Origin: an uncultured Spirochaetales bacterium
Lineage (GTDB): Bacteria > Spirochaetota > Spirochaetia > Sphaerochaetales > Sphaerochaetaceae
Reading direction: 5' to 3'
Assembly: GCA_944393005.1 (NCBI GenBank)
Contig: CALXYO010000013.1
Span: 1-53,022, forward strand
DNA: 53,022 nucleotides
Of this stretch, positions 1 to 8,375 are shown piece by piece; position 1 is the first letter of the stretch; each line of letters begins with the position of its first letter. Under the pieces are notes generated by a model, which saw only the letters and a list, made by a program, of their open reading frames with translations, was not told where the DNA came from and did no database searches. Both the position numbers and the translations under genes were made by a program.

Positions 1-58
1 CTGCTTTCCTTCTCACGTTCTTGTTCCTCCTGTGAAAAGGCCCGTTTCGTGTCTACCT

Positions 59-596
59 TCAGGGGGTCAGTTCACTACGGGGGGGGGTAGCATGTCTTTG
101 AAAGATAATGAGACAGAGGGGAAAGTGCTTTTGGGCCAGGTTAATATATTTTCTGAAAAGGGAGCAGAAATCTGCGGAATGTTTTTCTTTTACGCTGCCT
201 GACAAATTATTTTCTGTATGAATATTTTCTGCTGGCTGTGGCGGCTCTGTCCGTTTTTCATCTGCACTGGCATTTTCTTTTGGCAGAATAATAGTCTTCT
301 TTATTTTCGCGGCTTCTGCAGTTGCTGCTGCATTTTTCTCCTCAGACTGGTTTTCACCAGCCGTGAGAAGTGGAGAAACGTGTAAGGGCATTGTCGGATC
401 AGGGCTGGAAGTTTGAATCCATGGAACCTGTTAAAGGACGCTGTTGTCTGTGTTTTTCAAGATACAGAATGATTGTCGTTTTCACAAAGGAATAGCGGAT
501 CAGGCTGATGAGACCGGGTTGATGGGAATAGGAATCTGTCAGTCCGGCTGCATTTAAAAGCTGCTGACGATATGATTCCTGATTTAACTGTTCGTG
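59..596 (-). pseudogene. Frameshifted remnant of an unidentified ORF
   Basis: Two overlapping open stretches on the minus strand look like one broken coding sequence. From 596 to 402 one frame encodes 65 residues (HEQLNQESYRQQ... ending SNFQP) before a TGA at 399-401. The adjacent frame is open from about 422 to 59 and encodes a Lys/Glu/Ala-rich protein (SEEKNAAATAEAAKIKKT). Removing one base near 400 would join them as ...FQPDPTMPLH.... There is no start codon with a Shine-Dalgarno sequence at the upstream end (TAA at 597-599). The 3' part carries a run of nine C (G9 at 79-87 on the + strand). I do not recognise the family. It could also be non-coding sequence that happens to be open. Confidence 0.3.
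79..87. repeat. G9 homopolymer tract
   Basis: Nine consecutive G on the + strand, close to the 3' end of the broken minus-strand ORF. Poly-G tracts of this length are slippage-prone and are used for phase variation in some spirochaetes, but they are also a common site of sequencing error. Confidence 0.8.
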
Positions 597-684
597 TTAC
601 ATTCAGGCCTTCGTCAGACATTTGAAAATATATTTTTACATATCCTGTATTTGTGTGTTAAGATCATAGCCATAGGAGATTGTT

Positions 685-915
685 ATGGAACTCTGGCTGA
701 TCTGGTTTGTATTTGCAGCTGTCTCTGCTGTAATGGAAATAACTGTTCCCGGCTTCAACCGGCTTTGTCTTTCAGCAGGTTTTTCCGGGGCCTGTGTTGC
801 TGCTCTGCTTTATTTCCCTTTCATATGGCAGGCTGTTTTCTTCCTGCTCTTCATTGATGTCTTTGCCTTTTTTGTAAGACCTCAGTTTTCCGGAAAACGG
901 AATGCCGGGCGGTAA
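685..915 (+). pseudogene. Truncated NfeD-like membrane protein (N-terminal part only)
   Basis: The 76-residue product starts MELWLIW and continues with E-I-T-V-P-G-F, then two hydrophobic segments ending FFVRPQF. This matches the membrane part of short NfeD-family proteins (E-x-x-x-P-G-F after helix 1, RP at the end of the last helix). Family members of this type are normally about 140 residues and finish with an OB-fold domain, which is absent: the frame stops 9 residues after the RP motif. ATG at 685 is preceded by AGGAG at a good distance. No stomatin or SPFH partner gene is nearby. It is likely a decaying fragment, although a functional mini-membrane protein cannot be excluded. Confidence 0.5.
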
Positions 916-1262
916 GTGCTGCAGGAAAGGAGAATGATTTCATTTCCTTCTTCAAAAATAAGATGAAAACGGCTCATGAAATGAATCCGGCTTACAATCC
1001 TTAAAAAGAAAAACCCCTCTTTGCTTGAAGCTGACAAAGAGGGTTAATCCTTGTAAATGGAGGAATCTCAACAATAAATCATGAATCGACCTTGCATGGA
1101 CCTATGGTCAATATTGCAGCTATTCAGTGTATCTGTCAAGTATGATTTTTCCTTACATCAGATGGAATAACGTCAAAAACAGCCTGAAATGGCGTCATGA
1201 TGTTCCTAACAGCTCTCTTCAGTGCGCTCAGGATGTTTTTCACCTCTAAAATATTTTATTTT
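916..1262. other. Intergenic region
   Basis: There is no credible coding sequence in this 347-base stretch. It contains the terminator at 1001-1045 that closes the minus-strand transcript arriving from gtrA. I see nothing else with support. Confidence 0.5.
1001..1045 (-). terminator. Rho-independent terminator after the HPt-gtrA genes
   Basis: An inverted repeat AACCCCTCTTTG (1012-1023) / CAAAGAGGGTT (1035-1045) is followed on the minus strand by a T-rich run (TTTTTCTTTTT, complement of 1003-1013). The orientation fits termination of the minus-strand unit that ends with gtrA at 1263. Confidence 0.75.
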
Positions 1263-1655
1263 TCATTTTTTCCTGAAGATTATCAGCTTGCCGGCAAGGT
1301 AGTTTATCATTCCCTGTATGATATTTGATATAAATTTGCACATAAGGGGCGCAAGCGTCAGCAGGTCGACCGTGATGAACATGAATGCCACGTCAATGAT
1401 TCCGGTGAAGAGACGGGCAGAGTAGAACATTGCGAGTTCTCTCATAATCTGGATGACTTTCATTCCCCTGTTCTTGAAAACGATGAATTTGTTTGTGAGG
1501 AATGCGAAGGTCACAGCTGTGAACCATGCCAGAACTGTTGCGGCGACATTGCTGAGTGATACCGTGTCGTAGAGCAGATGGTAGGTCCCCATGTTGACAA
1601 GCGTTGCGAGAAAGCCGAAAACACAGTATGTTAGAAAGTCCGAATACTTTGCCAT
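1263..1655 (-). CDS. GtrA-like polytopic membrane protein
   Basis: This is a 130-residue protein with four hydrophobic segments. It shows the GtrA family pattern: an early F-x-x-V/L-G-x-x-A-T-L-V-N-M helix, then a loop F-x-x-N-K-F-I-V-F, and a closing N-Y-x-x-x-K-L-I-I-F. GtrA/DPMS proteins are thought to help move polyprenyl-linked sugars across the membrane for cell-surface glycosylation. I chose the ATG at 1655 because GGGAGGGG lies just upstream; a longer frame to 1730 would add 25 residues unlike the family. It lies 58 bases after the HPt gene and probably shares its transcript. No glycosyltransferase partner is adjacent, so the substrate is unknown. Confidence 0.85.
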   Translation of the reverse strand: MAKYSDFLTYCVFGFLATLVNMGTYHLLYDTVSLSNVAATVLAWFTAVTFAFLTNKFIVFKNRGMKVIQIMRELAMFYSARLFTGIIDVAFMFITVDLLTLAPLMCKFISNIIQGMINYLAGKLIIFRKK

Positions 1656-1713
1656 TTCCCCTCCCTCAGAGCACACACTCTCAAGTTTAGCGCCGCATAG
1701 GGTGAAATTGCAA

Positions 1714-2052
1714 TCAGCTGTCTTTTTCAAGTGCTTTGCTGTACAGTGTGAGTTCCTTTTCCAGAGGTTCTATGAAGGAGTGGTATTTGTCTGCCGGACT
1801 TTCCTCCATTTTTCTTGCAAGGCTCTCTATTTCACTGAGGCAGAGTTTCTGTGCGCTTTTTCTCAGCGAATGTGCAAGAGCTTTCACTTTCATGTCATCT
1901 TTCTCAATGACTGCGCTTTTCAGTTCGCTGAATTTCGCATCGGAGGGGAAGGAGAGTATCCTTTCCTTGATTGCGGCAGTATCACCGCAGAAATCTTCCA
2001 TCAGGGATTCGTAATCCATACCTGTTTCAAAAGCGAAGGTCCTTATATTCAT
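1714..2052 (-). CDS. Stand-alone histidine phosphotransfer (HPt) protein
   Basis: The 112-residue all-alpha protein contains the HPt signature A-H-S-L-R-K-S-A-Q-K-L, with His61 as the predicted phospho-accepting residue, followed by E-I-E-S-L-A-R-K-M-E as in the second half of the HPt helix bundle. HPt proteins shuttle phosphate between a hybrid kinase and a response regulator. No kinase or receiver is encoded in the window, so the partners are unknown. The normal K-G after the His is R-K here, which still keeps a basic residue at +3. ATG 2050-2052 has no Shine-Dalgarno; see the promoter at 2061-2089, which would give an almost leaderless mRNA. Confidence 0.8.
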   Translation of the reverse strand: MNIRTFAFETGMDYESLMEDFCGDTAAIKERILSFPSDAKFSELKSAVIEKDDMKVKALAHSLRKSAQKLCLSEIESLARKMEESPADKYHSFIEPLEKELTLYSKALEKDS

Positions 2053-2060
2053 GATATGAA

Positions 2061-2089
2061 AATAAAATGAAAAAGGCTCTGCCTGTCAA
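2061..2089 (-). promoter_or_regulatory. Promoter for the HPt gene embedded in the preceding terminator
   Basis: On the minus strand a perfect -35 box TTGACA (complement of 2084-2089) is followed after 17 bases by TTTATT (complement of 2061-2066). The -35 sits in the loop of the terminator of the upstream transporter. The predicted start point is within a few bases of the ATG at 2052. Confidence 0.5.
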
Positions 2090-2108
2090 GTGAGAAAAGC
2101 AGAGCCTT
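2062..2108 (-). terminator. Rho-independent terminator after the NSS transporter
   Basis: A 10-bp perfect stem AAGGCTCTGC (2073-2082) / GCAGAGCCTT (2099-2108) is followed on the minus strand by TTTTTCATTTTATTTT. It lies 20 bases after the transporter stop codon. Confidence 0.85.
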
Positions 2109-2127
2109 GCCATTGAGTGTCAGCTTT

Positions 2128-3510
2128 TCAGCTGAAGAGTGGAACAAACTTGTCCCATATGCCTTTAGCCATGATCACGACGATGATCACTGGAATTGCG
2201 TATTTGCAGTACAGGCGTGCCCAGCGCGGGAACTTCAGGCCGTTTCCTTCATTAGCCTCTGCGATGAAATTATCGAATCCCCAGCCGTAACGCTGTGTGC
2301 AGAAGAGGAGGAACAGCAGGGAACCGAAGGGAAGGAGGATGTTGCTGACAAGGAAGTCCTCAAGATCCAGTATGCCTGTTCCGGCTCCGAATGGCTGGAA
2401 GGATGAGAGAAGATTGAAGCCCAGAATGCAGGGAAGTGAGAGGATAATGATTGCGAAGAAATTCACAGTGCAAGCCTTCTTTCTTGACCAGCCGCGGCAG
2501 TCCATCCAGTATGATATGATATTCTCGAAAACGGCGATGACGGTTGTCAGGGCGGCAAAGCTCATGAAGAGGAAGAAGAGACCGCCCCAGAGACTGCCTG
2601 CCGACATCTGTGAGAAGATGTTTGGCAGTGTGACGAAAATAAGGGACGGACCCTGTCCTGCTTCGATTCCGAATGATGAGCATGCCGGGAAAATGATGAA
2701 ACCCGACATAAGGGCGACGAAAGTGTCAAGACAGATGATTCTTACGCTCTCTCCTGCAAGGGCCTGTTTCTTGTCGATGTAAGATCCGAAGATCGACATT
2801 GCGCCGATACCGATGGACAGTGTGAAGAATGACTGTCCGAGAGCCTCATATACCACTGTTCCGATGCCGATTTCAGCCATCTTTGAGAAGTCCGGCTTTA
2901 TGTAGAAAAGCAGGCCTTCAAGACTTCCGGGAAGGAAGCAGCTTCTGACTGCAAGCACTATGATGATGCACAGCAGACAGACCATCATGAACTTCGAGAT
3001 TGTCTCAACGCCTTTCTGGAGTCCCTGAGCGACAATGAACATGCAAAGTGCGACTACGATCACCATCCAGAATGTCTGTAGGACAGGCCTTCCTGTCAGA
3101 TCACTGAAGAATGTGCTTACGGCAGATGCATCCATGCCGGCCATGTCCCCGATGATGGTGGAGTAGAAGTAGTAAAGCAGCCAGCCTGCGATTGTCGTGT
3201 AGAACATCATCAGCAGGTAGTTGCCGGCAATTGCCAGCGGTCCGTACCAGTGCCACTTGCTGCCTTCCGGCTCAAGTGTCTTCAGTGACAGCGCGATATT
3301 CTGTCTGGATGCTCTTCCGATTGAGAATTCCATGATCATTATCGGCAGTCCGAGAATGACGAGGAACAAAAGATAGATAAGCACGAAGCTTGCGCCGCCG
3401 TTCTTTCCTGTGATGTACGGGAAACGCCATACATTGCCAAGACCGATTGCACAGCCTGCGGAAAGCAGAATGAAACCGATTCTGCTTCCCAGACTTTCAC
3501 GTTTTTCCAT
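2128..3510 (-). CDS. Sodium-dependent transporter, NSS/SNF family (LeuT/MhsT-like)
   Basis: The 460-residue membrane protein begins with the family hallmark S-R-I-G-F-I-L-L-S-A-G-C-A-I-G-L-G-N-V-W-R-F-P-Y (residues about 9-32; the unwound TM1 with Na+ and substrate contacts). It has about 11-12 hydrophobic segments, the usual arrangement of the bacterial LeuT-fold branch. These proteins import amino acids with Na+, in prokaryotes often hydrophobic or aromatic ones. The exact substrate cannot be read from the sequence. ATG 3510 has AAGAAGG 8 bases upstream. That Shine-Dalgarno is part of an inverted repeat (3519-3562). The gene is followed by its own terminator and seems monocistronic. Confidence 0.93.
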   Translation of the reverse strand: MEKRESLGSRIGFILLSAGCAIGLGNVWRFPYITGKNGGASFVLIYLLFLVILGLPIMIMEFSIGRASRQNIALSLKTLEPEGSKWHWYGPLAIAGNYLLMMFYTTIAGWLLYYFYSTIIGDMAGMDASAVSTFFSDLTGRPVLQTFWMVIVVALCMFIVAQGLQKGVETISKFMMVCLLCIIIVLAVRSCFLPGSLEGLLFYIKPDFSKMAEIGIGTVVYEALGQSFFTLSIGIGAMSIFGSYIDKKQALAGESVRIICLDTFVALMSGFIIFPACSSFGIEAGQGPSLIFVTLPNIFSQMSAGSLWGGLFFLFMSFAALTTVIAVFENIISYWMDCRGWSRKKACTVNFFAIIILSLPCILGFNLLSSFQPFGAGTGILDLEDFLVSNILLPFGSLLFLLFCTQRYGWGFDNFIAEANEGNGLKFPRWARLYCKYAIPVIIVVIMAKGIWDKFVPLFS

Positions 3511-3518
3511 TTTAAATA

Positions 3519-3562
3519 CCTTCTTTTTAGTGAAACACTGCTGGTATTAAAACAAAAGAAGG
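3519..3562 (-). promoter_or_regulatory. Inverted repeat covering the transporter ribosome-binding site
   Basis: CCTTCTTTT (3519-3527) and AAAAGAAGG (3554-3562) are perfect complements. In the minus-strand mRNA the downstream arm contains the AAGAAGG Shine-Dalgarno of the NSS transporter, so the 5' leader could fold and hide the ribosome-binding site. It also follows the DUF1846 stop at 3585 and could act on that transcript. Confidence 0.4.
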
Positions 3563-3584
3563 CGTTATTGTCCAGCTTTGGAGA

Positions 3585-5102
3585 TTACGGGTTGTAGACA
3601 TTCTTTGACGGGAATTTCGGTTCGCTCGTGACATTTATTCCGAGCTTTCTCAGTCCTATCATGTCTCCTGCCGAAGGGATGTGGGTGAAGTGGACTTCCG
3701 CACGGGTGAGGTTCGGAAGCATCGTCATTGCCTTTTCCGCATTTTCGTTCATTGTGGAGCTCATGGCGAGGCAGATGAGTATCTCGTCAATGTTCAGTGA
3801 TACTCCGCGTCCGCGCAGCACATCCCTCTTCATTTTCGTGATCGCATCTATTATCTGGGGGGAGATGAGGTTCTCTTCCTTGCTGATGCCGGCCATTGCC
3901 TTGAGTGCGTTTAGGATCAGGGCGCTTCCCGCATGCATGAGAGGAGAGTTATGGGCATTCACCATGATGCCGTCTTCAGTCTCAAGGGCGGCTGCGCAGA
4001 TTGTTCCTTTGTTTCCTTCCTTTCTGGAGACGATGCACTTCTCAAGTGCGCTGTTGGCTTCTTTCACCACTGCGCGGTAATCAGGGCTCAGTCCTGCCTT
4101 GTCCATTATTGTCTTTGCCCTGTTGAGTGCGTCTTCTCCCGCAATGCCCTGTGCGTACTGCATTCTGGTGCTGAAGTAGCGTCTCACGATTTCCTGGCGT
4201 CCGGCTTCCCGGCAGATCTCATCATCAATGATGCCAGATGCTATGCGGTTGACTCCCATGTCTGTCGGCGACTGGTATGCGCAGCTTGTTCCCGTGATCC
4301 TTTCAAGTATTTTCTTCAGAAGGGGGAATGCCTCAAGATCCCTTGAGTAGTTAACGGCAACCTTGCCGTAGGCCTGCAGGTGGAAGTGGTCGATGAGATT
4401 GACATCTCCGATGTCGGCGGTTGCTGCTTCGTATGCGATGTTGACAGGATGGTCAAGAGGAAGGTTCCAGACAGGGAAGGTCTCGAACTTCGCATATGAG
4501 CATTTCCTGCCCATCTTCGTCTCATGGTACATCTGGCCCAGACATGTGGCCAGCTTTCCGCTTCCCGGTCCCGGCGCGGTGACAAGCACGATCGGTCTTT
4601 CAGTGGGGATGTATGAGTTCTTGCCGTATCCTTCGTCTGAGACCACCACGTCGATATTTCCCGGATAGCCCGGAGTTGCACTGTGCGTATAACATTTTAT
4701 GCCCTTGCTTTCTATCTTGCTCTTGAAGAGCATTGCCGCAGGCTGGTTCTCATAACGTGTGATGACAACCTTGTCACATTTGAGGCCGTATGATGCGAAA
4801 TCGTCAATCATCTTGAAAACATCGCTGTCGTATGAGATGCCGAAATCAGATCTCATTTTCCGTCTCTCGATGTCTCCGGCATAGATGCAGATGATCACGT
4901 CGATCTTGTCCTTCAGGCTTTCGAAGACTCTCATCTTGACGGATGGCTCAAAACCGGGAAGAACGCGTGATGCATGGTAGTCAAAAAGAAGTTTTCCGCC
5001 GCATTCGAGATAAAGCTTGCCTTCGCTTTCCCTGACGCGCTGGAGAATATAGTCAGCCTGTTCCCTGAGGTACTTATCGTTGTCAAAACCAATCTTTCTC
5101 AT
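3585..5102 (-). CDS. DUF1846 / UPF0371 family protein
   Basis: The 505-residue product matches the DUF1846 family along its whole length: N-terminal M-R-K-I-G-F-D-N-D-K-Y, a G-x-L-Y-L-E-C-G-G-K-L-x-x-D-x-H-A-S-R-V-L-P-G-F stretch, and a P-loop-like A-P-G-P-G-S-G-K near residue 175. The nucleotide-binding-like motif suggests an ATP- or GTP-dependent function, but no reaction is established for this family to my knowledge. ATG at 5102 is preceded by GGGGATG. The gene stands between the NSS transporter and glutamate dehydrogenase, with a terminator hairpin separating it from the latter. Confidence 0.9.
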   Translation of the reverse strand: MRKIGFDNDKYLREQADYILQRVRESEGKLYLECGGKLLFDYHASRVLPGFEPSVKMRVFESLKDKIDVIICIYAGDIERRKMRSDFGISYDSDVFKMIDDFASYGLKCDKVVITRYENQPAAMLFKSKIESKGIKCYTHSATPGYPGNIDVVVSDEGYGKNSYIPTERPIVLVTAPGPGSGKLATCLGQMYHETKMGRKCSYAKFETFPVWNLPLDHPVNIAYEAATADIGDVNLIDHFHLQAYGKVAVNYSRDLEAFPLLKKILERITGTSCAYQSPTDMGVNRIASGIIDDEICREAGRQEIVRRYFSTRMQYAQGIAGEDALNRAKTIMDKAGLSPDYRAVVKEANSALEKCIVSRKEGNKGTICAAALETEDGIMVNAHNSPLMHAGSALILNALKAMAGISKEENLISPQIIDAITKMKRDVLRGRGVSLNIDEILICLAMSSTMNENAEKAMTMLPNLTRAEVHFTHIPSAGDMIGLRKLGINVTSEPKFPSKNVYNP

Positions 5103-5124
5103 AACATCCCCTTGATTTCAAAGA

Positions 5125-5148
5125 TAGAGGGCCTCTGTCAGGCCCTCT
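5125..5148 (-). terminator. Terminator-like hairpin after gdhA
   Basis: Stem AGAGGGCC (5126-5133) / GGCCCTCT (5141-5148) with a 7-base loop, followed on the minus strand by ATCTTTG, a modest T tract. Confidence 0.6.
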
Positions 5149-5185
5149 TATTTAAACTACATTATCATGATTTTGTCAAAGACGA

Positions 5186-6544
5186 TCATACATAACCCTG
5201 GGCAATCATCGCATCAGCGACCTTGAGGAAGCCCGCGATGTTGGCACCGTCAACAAAATTGTTGTGCTCGCTGTATTTATCGGCAGCGGCGGAGATGTTG
5301 TCGTAAATGCCCTTCATGATGCCCTGAAGCTTGCTGTCGACTTCTTCCCTTGTCCATTTGAGGCGCATTGAGTTCTGGCTCATCTCAAGACCGGAAACCG
5401 CAACGCCGCCGGCATTCGCAGCCTTGGCAGGTGCGAGGAGCACGCCTTTTTCAAGGAAGAGCTTCTCAGCTTCGGCAACACAGGGCATGTTCGCACCTTC
5501 TCCGATGAGCTTTATTCCGTTTTTCACAAGATTGTTCGCATCCTCAAGGTTGATCTCGTTCTGTGTCGCGCATGGGAATGCATAGTCGGCCTTGATGTCC
5601 CACAGCGGGTTTGCACCGTTTCCGCTTCTGGGAATATATGTGGCACCTTTGTATTTCTCGCTGTATTCCCTGATCCTGCCTCTCTTGACGTTCTTGAGCT
5701 GCTTCACGTATTCAAGCTTCTCCGCCGTGATGCCTTCCTCGTCATAGATCATGCCGGAAGAGTCGGAGAGGGTGACGACCTTTGCTCCGAATGAGTTGAG
5801 TTTCTCGACTGTATACTGCGCCACGTTGCCGGAACCCGAGACAAGACAGGTCTTGCCTTCAAGTGTCTTGCCTTCGCCTTTGAGGATCTCGTTTGAGATA
5901 TATACAAGACCGTAGCCTGTTGCTTCCGGTCTGATGAGAGAGCCTCCGAAAGACTGTCCCTTTCCGGTGAGCACTCCGGTGAAAGAATTTGTGAGCCTCT
6001 TGTACTGACCGAAGAGGAAACCGACCTCACGTGCACCGACTCCGATATCCCCGGCAGGTACATCAGTATCAGGGCCGATGTGCCTGAAAAGTTCGCTCAT
6101 GAAGCTCTGACAGAATCTCATTACCTCTGCGTCACTCTTTCCCTTCGGGTTGAAGTCGCTGCCGCCTTTGCCGCCGCCCATCGGAAGGCCTGTGAGACTG
6201 TTCTTGAAAACCTGTTCGAAGGCAAGGAACTTCATGATGGACAGATTTACGGATGGATGGAGTCTGAGTCCTCCCTTGTATGGTCCCAGTGCGGATGACT
6301 GCTGGACTCTGAAGCCCCTGTTGATCTGAAGCTGTCCCTCATCATCAATCCATGGAACACGGAAGATTATGACTCTTTCCGGTTCGACCATCCTTTCGAT
6401 CACTTTATGGTAGGTGACCTCCGGCAGTTCATCGACGATCTTGTCCATGGAAAGCAGGAATGTGTATACGGCCTGCTGGAATTCCTTCTGGTCCGGATCC
6501 AGCTGGCACACGTGCTGGTAAATTTTCTCTGTAATCTGGTTCAC
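5186..6544 (-). CDS. gdhA: NADP-type glutamate dehydrogenase
   Basis: The enzyme interconverts glutamate with 2-oxoglutarate plus ammonium. The 452-residue product has the hexameric family I signature: G-P-Y-K-G-G-L-R-x-H-P-S near residue 90, the catalytic-lysine segment L-P-M-G-G-G-K-G-G-S-D-F, P-A-G-D-I-G-V-G-A-R-E, and a Rossmann-type G-S-G-N-V-A domain. I place the start at GTG 6542-6544: AAGGAG sits 6 bases upstream and the resulting length equals the usual ~450. The open frame extends to an ATG at 6607 and beyond, but these lack a ribosome-binding site and would add a 21-41 residue tail not seen in the family. Monocistronic, with a hairpin downstream. It probably links ammonium assimilation to central carbon metabolism. 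Confidence 0.95.
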   Translation of the reverse strand: MNQITEKIYQHVCQLDPDQKEFQQAVYTFLLSMDKIVDELPEVTYHKVIERMVEPERVIIFRVPWIDDEGQLQINRGFRVQQSSALGPYKGGLRLHPSVNLSIMKFLAFEQVFKNSLTGLPMGGGKGGSDFNPKGKSDAEVMRFCQSFMSELFRHIGPDTDVPAGDIGVGAREVGFLFGQYKRLTNSFTGVLTGKGQSFGGSLIRPEATGYGLVYISNEILKGEGKTLEGKTCLVSGSGNVAQYTVEKLNSFGAKVVTLSDSSGMIYDEEGITAEKLEYVKQLKNVKRGRIREYSEKYKGATYIPRSGNGANPLWDIKADYAFPCATQNEINLEDANNLVKNGIKLIGEGANMPCVAEAEKLFLEKGVLLAPAKAANAGGVAVSGLEMSQNSMRLKWTREEVDSKLQGIMKGIYDNISAAADKYSEHNNFVDGANIAGFLKVADAMIAQGYV

Positions 6545-6723
6545 TTTAGTCTCCTTCAAAAGATAGTCTTTTGCTTTGTCTGCTACTATAAGGAAATTTT
6601 CTCTCATGATAAATAGGGTAGATATTAAAAATGAAAATTTTGTGGAAAAATATACATTATTATGCATAAAATTTCATAATACAGTATCATGCCTTAAAGA
6701 AAGAGAATTCCGCTGTATGTGGA

Positions 6724-6760
6724 CAAAAACAATCCGGCAGCCTGAAGCGTCCGCCGGATT
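6724..6760 (-). terminator. Rho-independent terminator after pgi
   Basis: Perfect 8-bp stem AATCCGGC (6731-6738) / GCCGGATT (6753-6760), followed on the minus strand by TGTTTTTGT. It ends the argR-pgi transcript. Confidence 0.85.
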
Positions 6761-6782
6761 TCCTTTATGTTTTCCGTCTGTT

Positions 6783-8345
6783 TCAGATCAGTATGTCCGC
6801 ATATGCCTTGAGCACTTCATCTCCCTCGCATCCTGCCAGTACTTTCTTTGCAAGAACCTTTCCCAGCTGCACGCCTTCCTGATCAAAGGAGTTGAGATTC
6901 CATAGGAATCCCTGGAACATGACCTTGTTCTCGTAATGGGAGAGCAGTGCACCCAGTGTCTTCGGTGTGAGGCGGTCAGCGTACAGAAGTGATGAACAGC
7001 GTTCCCCGTCAAACTGCTTGTTCGGGTTCTCGTTGTCCTTGCCAAGTGCGAATGCCACTATCTGTGCGGCGAGGTTCGCATTCAGTTTCTTCTGGCTTGT
7101 TGAGCCTTCGACTTCCGTGTCAAAGCCGTACTGGCTGTTCCTGAACCCTATGAACTGCATGGGGATCATATCGGTGCCCTGATGCAGCAGCTGGTAGAAG
7201 CTGTGCTGGCCGTTGGTGCCGCTTTCGCCGAAGATAACGGGACCTGTCTCGTAATCCACTTTCTCGCCGTTTCTGTTGACATGTTTGCCGTTTGACTCCA
7301 TGTCAAGCTGCTGCAGGTGGGCAGGGAAGCGGCACAGGGCCTGTGAATACGGAAGGATGGCTGTTTCCCTGCAGCCGAGCACATTTCTCAGATAGACTCC
7401 GATGGCGGCATCCATCATTGCCGCATTCTTCCTGATGTCTCCGTTGAGTGCGTTGTTGTCCGCTTCATGAGCACCTTCAAGGAGAGAAGCGAAAGTCTCG
7501 AAACCGAAGGCAAGTGACAGGATCACAGCACCCACTGCGCTTGTAGAGCTGTAGCGGCCGCCGATGTAGTCATCGATGAAGAAAGAGGTGAGGACGTCCT
7601 TTGAAGAGGCAAGGGGACTTGTCTTGCTTGTGACTGCCACGAGATGCTTTGCCGGATCCACACCTTTGAGTGACCTTGTCACGAGCATTTGGTTAGTAAG
7701 TGTCTCAAGCGTGGTTCCGCTTTTCGAGACGAGGATGAAGAGAGTCTTTTCGGGATCAATGGTCCTCAGCACTCCTGCAGCGTCATCCGGGTCGACATTA
7801 CTGATGAACTCGGCTCTCAGCTGCTTCACGTTCTCGCCTGCAGCCCAGCCTTTCAGTGCAAGATACAGTGCCCTGGGACCTAGATCCGATCCTCCGATGC
7901 CGATCTGGCAGACGGTGTCGATCTTCTTGCCTGTCGAACCCTTGATCTTGCCGCTTCTCACCTTTTCGGAGAAGTCCTTTATCTTCTCAAGCTCGCCTTT
8001 ATAGAATTCTTCCTTATCCTCTCCGTCAGCAATGACTTTCTTGCCTGTGCAGTTGCCGCGTGTCAGATGGTGAAGCACGAGACGTTTCTCTCCCGTGTTC
8101 ATCATCTCGCCTGAAAGCAGTTCGATGTACTTTTCGACAAGCTCCTGCTCATCGCACAGTTCCTGAAGTTTGTCGATGATCTCATTGTTGACCGGCATTG
8201 CCGCATAATTATAGGTGAGATCCGCTCCTGCACAGGCAGTGTATGTGTTGATCCTTTTTGCAGTGAGATTGTTCTTGAGCGAGACCCTGTCAAGTTTCCT
8301 GAGGTCGCCGAATGCGAGTGTTTTATCGAGATTGTTGAAATTCAT
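6783..8345 (-). CDS. pgi: Glucose-6-phosphate isomerase
   Basis: Interconverts glucose-6-phosphate and fructose-6-phosphate in glycolysis and gluconeogenesis. The 520-residue product carries the SIS-fold phosphate-binding motif V-S-K-S-G-T-T-L-E-T (about residue 207), I-G-G-R-Y-S-S-T-S-A-V-G, the catalytic-Glu region G-E-S-G-T-N-G-Q-H-S-F-Y-Q, and a C-terminal F-D-Q-E-G-V-Q-L-G-K containing the catalytic lysine. ATG 8345 is preceded by AAGGAGA. It starts 30 bases after the argR stop, so the two are probably cotranscribed from the argR promoter. The argR-pgi pairing has no obvious metabolic logic. Confidence 0.97.
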   Translation of the reverse strand: MNFNNLDKTLAFGDLRKLDRVSLKNNLTAKRINTYTACAGADLTYNYAAMPVNNEIIDKLQELCDEQELVEKYIELLSGEMMNTGEKRLVLHHLTRGNCTGKKVIADGEDKEEFYKGELEKIKDFSEKVRSGKIKGSTGKKIDTVCQIGIGGSDLGPRALYLALKGWAAGENVKQLRAEFISNVDPDDAAGVLRTIDPEKTLFILVSKSGTTLETLTNQMLVTRSLKGVDPAKHLVAVTSKTSPLASSKDVLTSFFIDDYIGGRYSSTSAVGAVILSLAFGFETFASLLEGAHEADNNALNGDIRKNAAMMDAAIGVYLRNVLGCRETAILPYSQALCRFPAHLQQLDMESNGKHVNRNGEKVDYETGPVIFGESGTNGQHSFYQLLHQGTDMIPMQFIGFRNSQYGFDTEVEGSTSQKKLNANLAAQIVAFALGKDNENPNKQFDGERCSSLLYADRLTPKTLGALLSHYENKVMFQGFLWNLNSFDQEGVQLGKVLAKKVLAGCEGDEVLKAYADILI

Positions 8346-8375
8346 AAGATTCTCCTTGTCTTTGTTCTGTTCATC

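Noticed and set aside
594..857. 87-residue + frame overlapping the NfeD-like fragment
   Set aside because: Cys-rich shadow of the 685-915 frame, which has the better start and recognisable NfeD features.
1591..2070. 159-residue + frame opposite gtrA and the HPt gene
   Set aside because: Antisense to two recognisable proteins and rich in Phe/Cys/Ser, as out-of-frame translations are.
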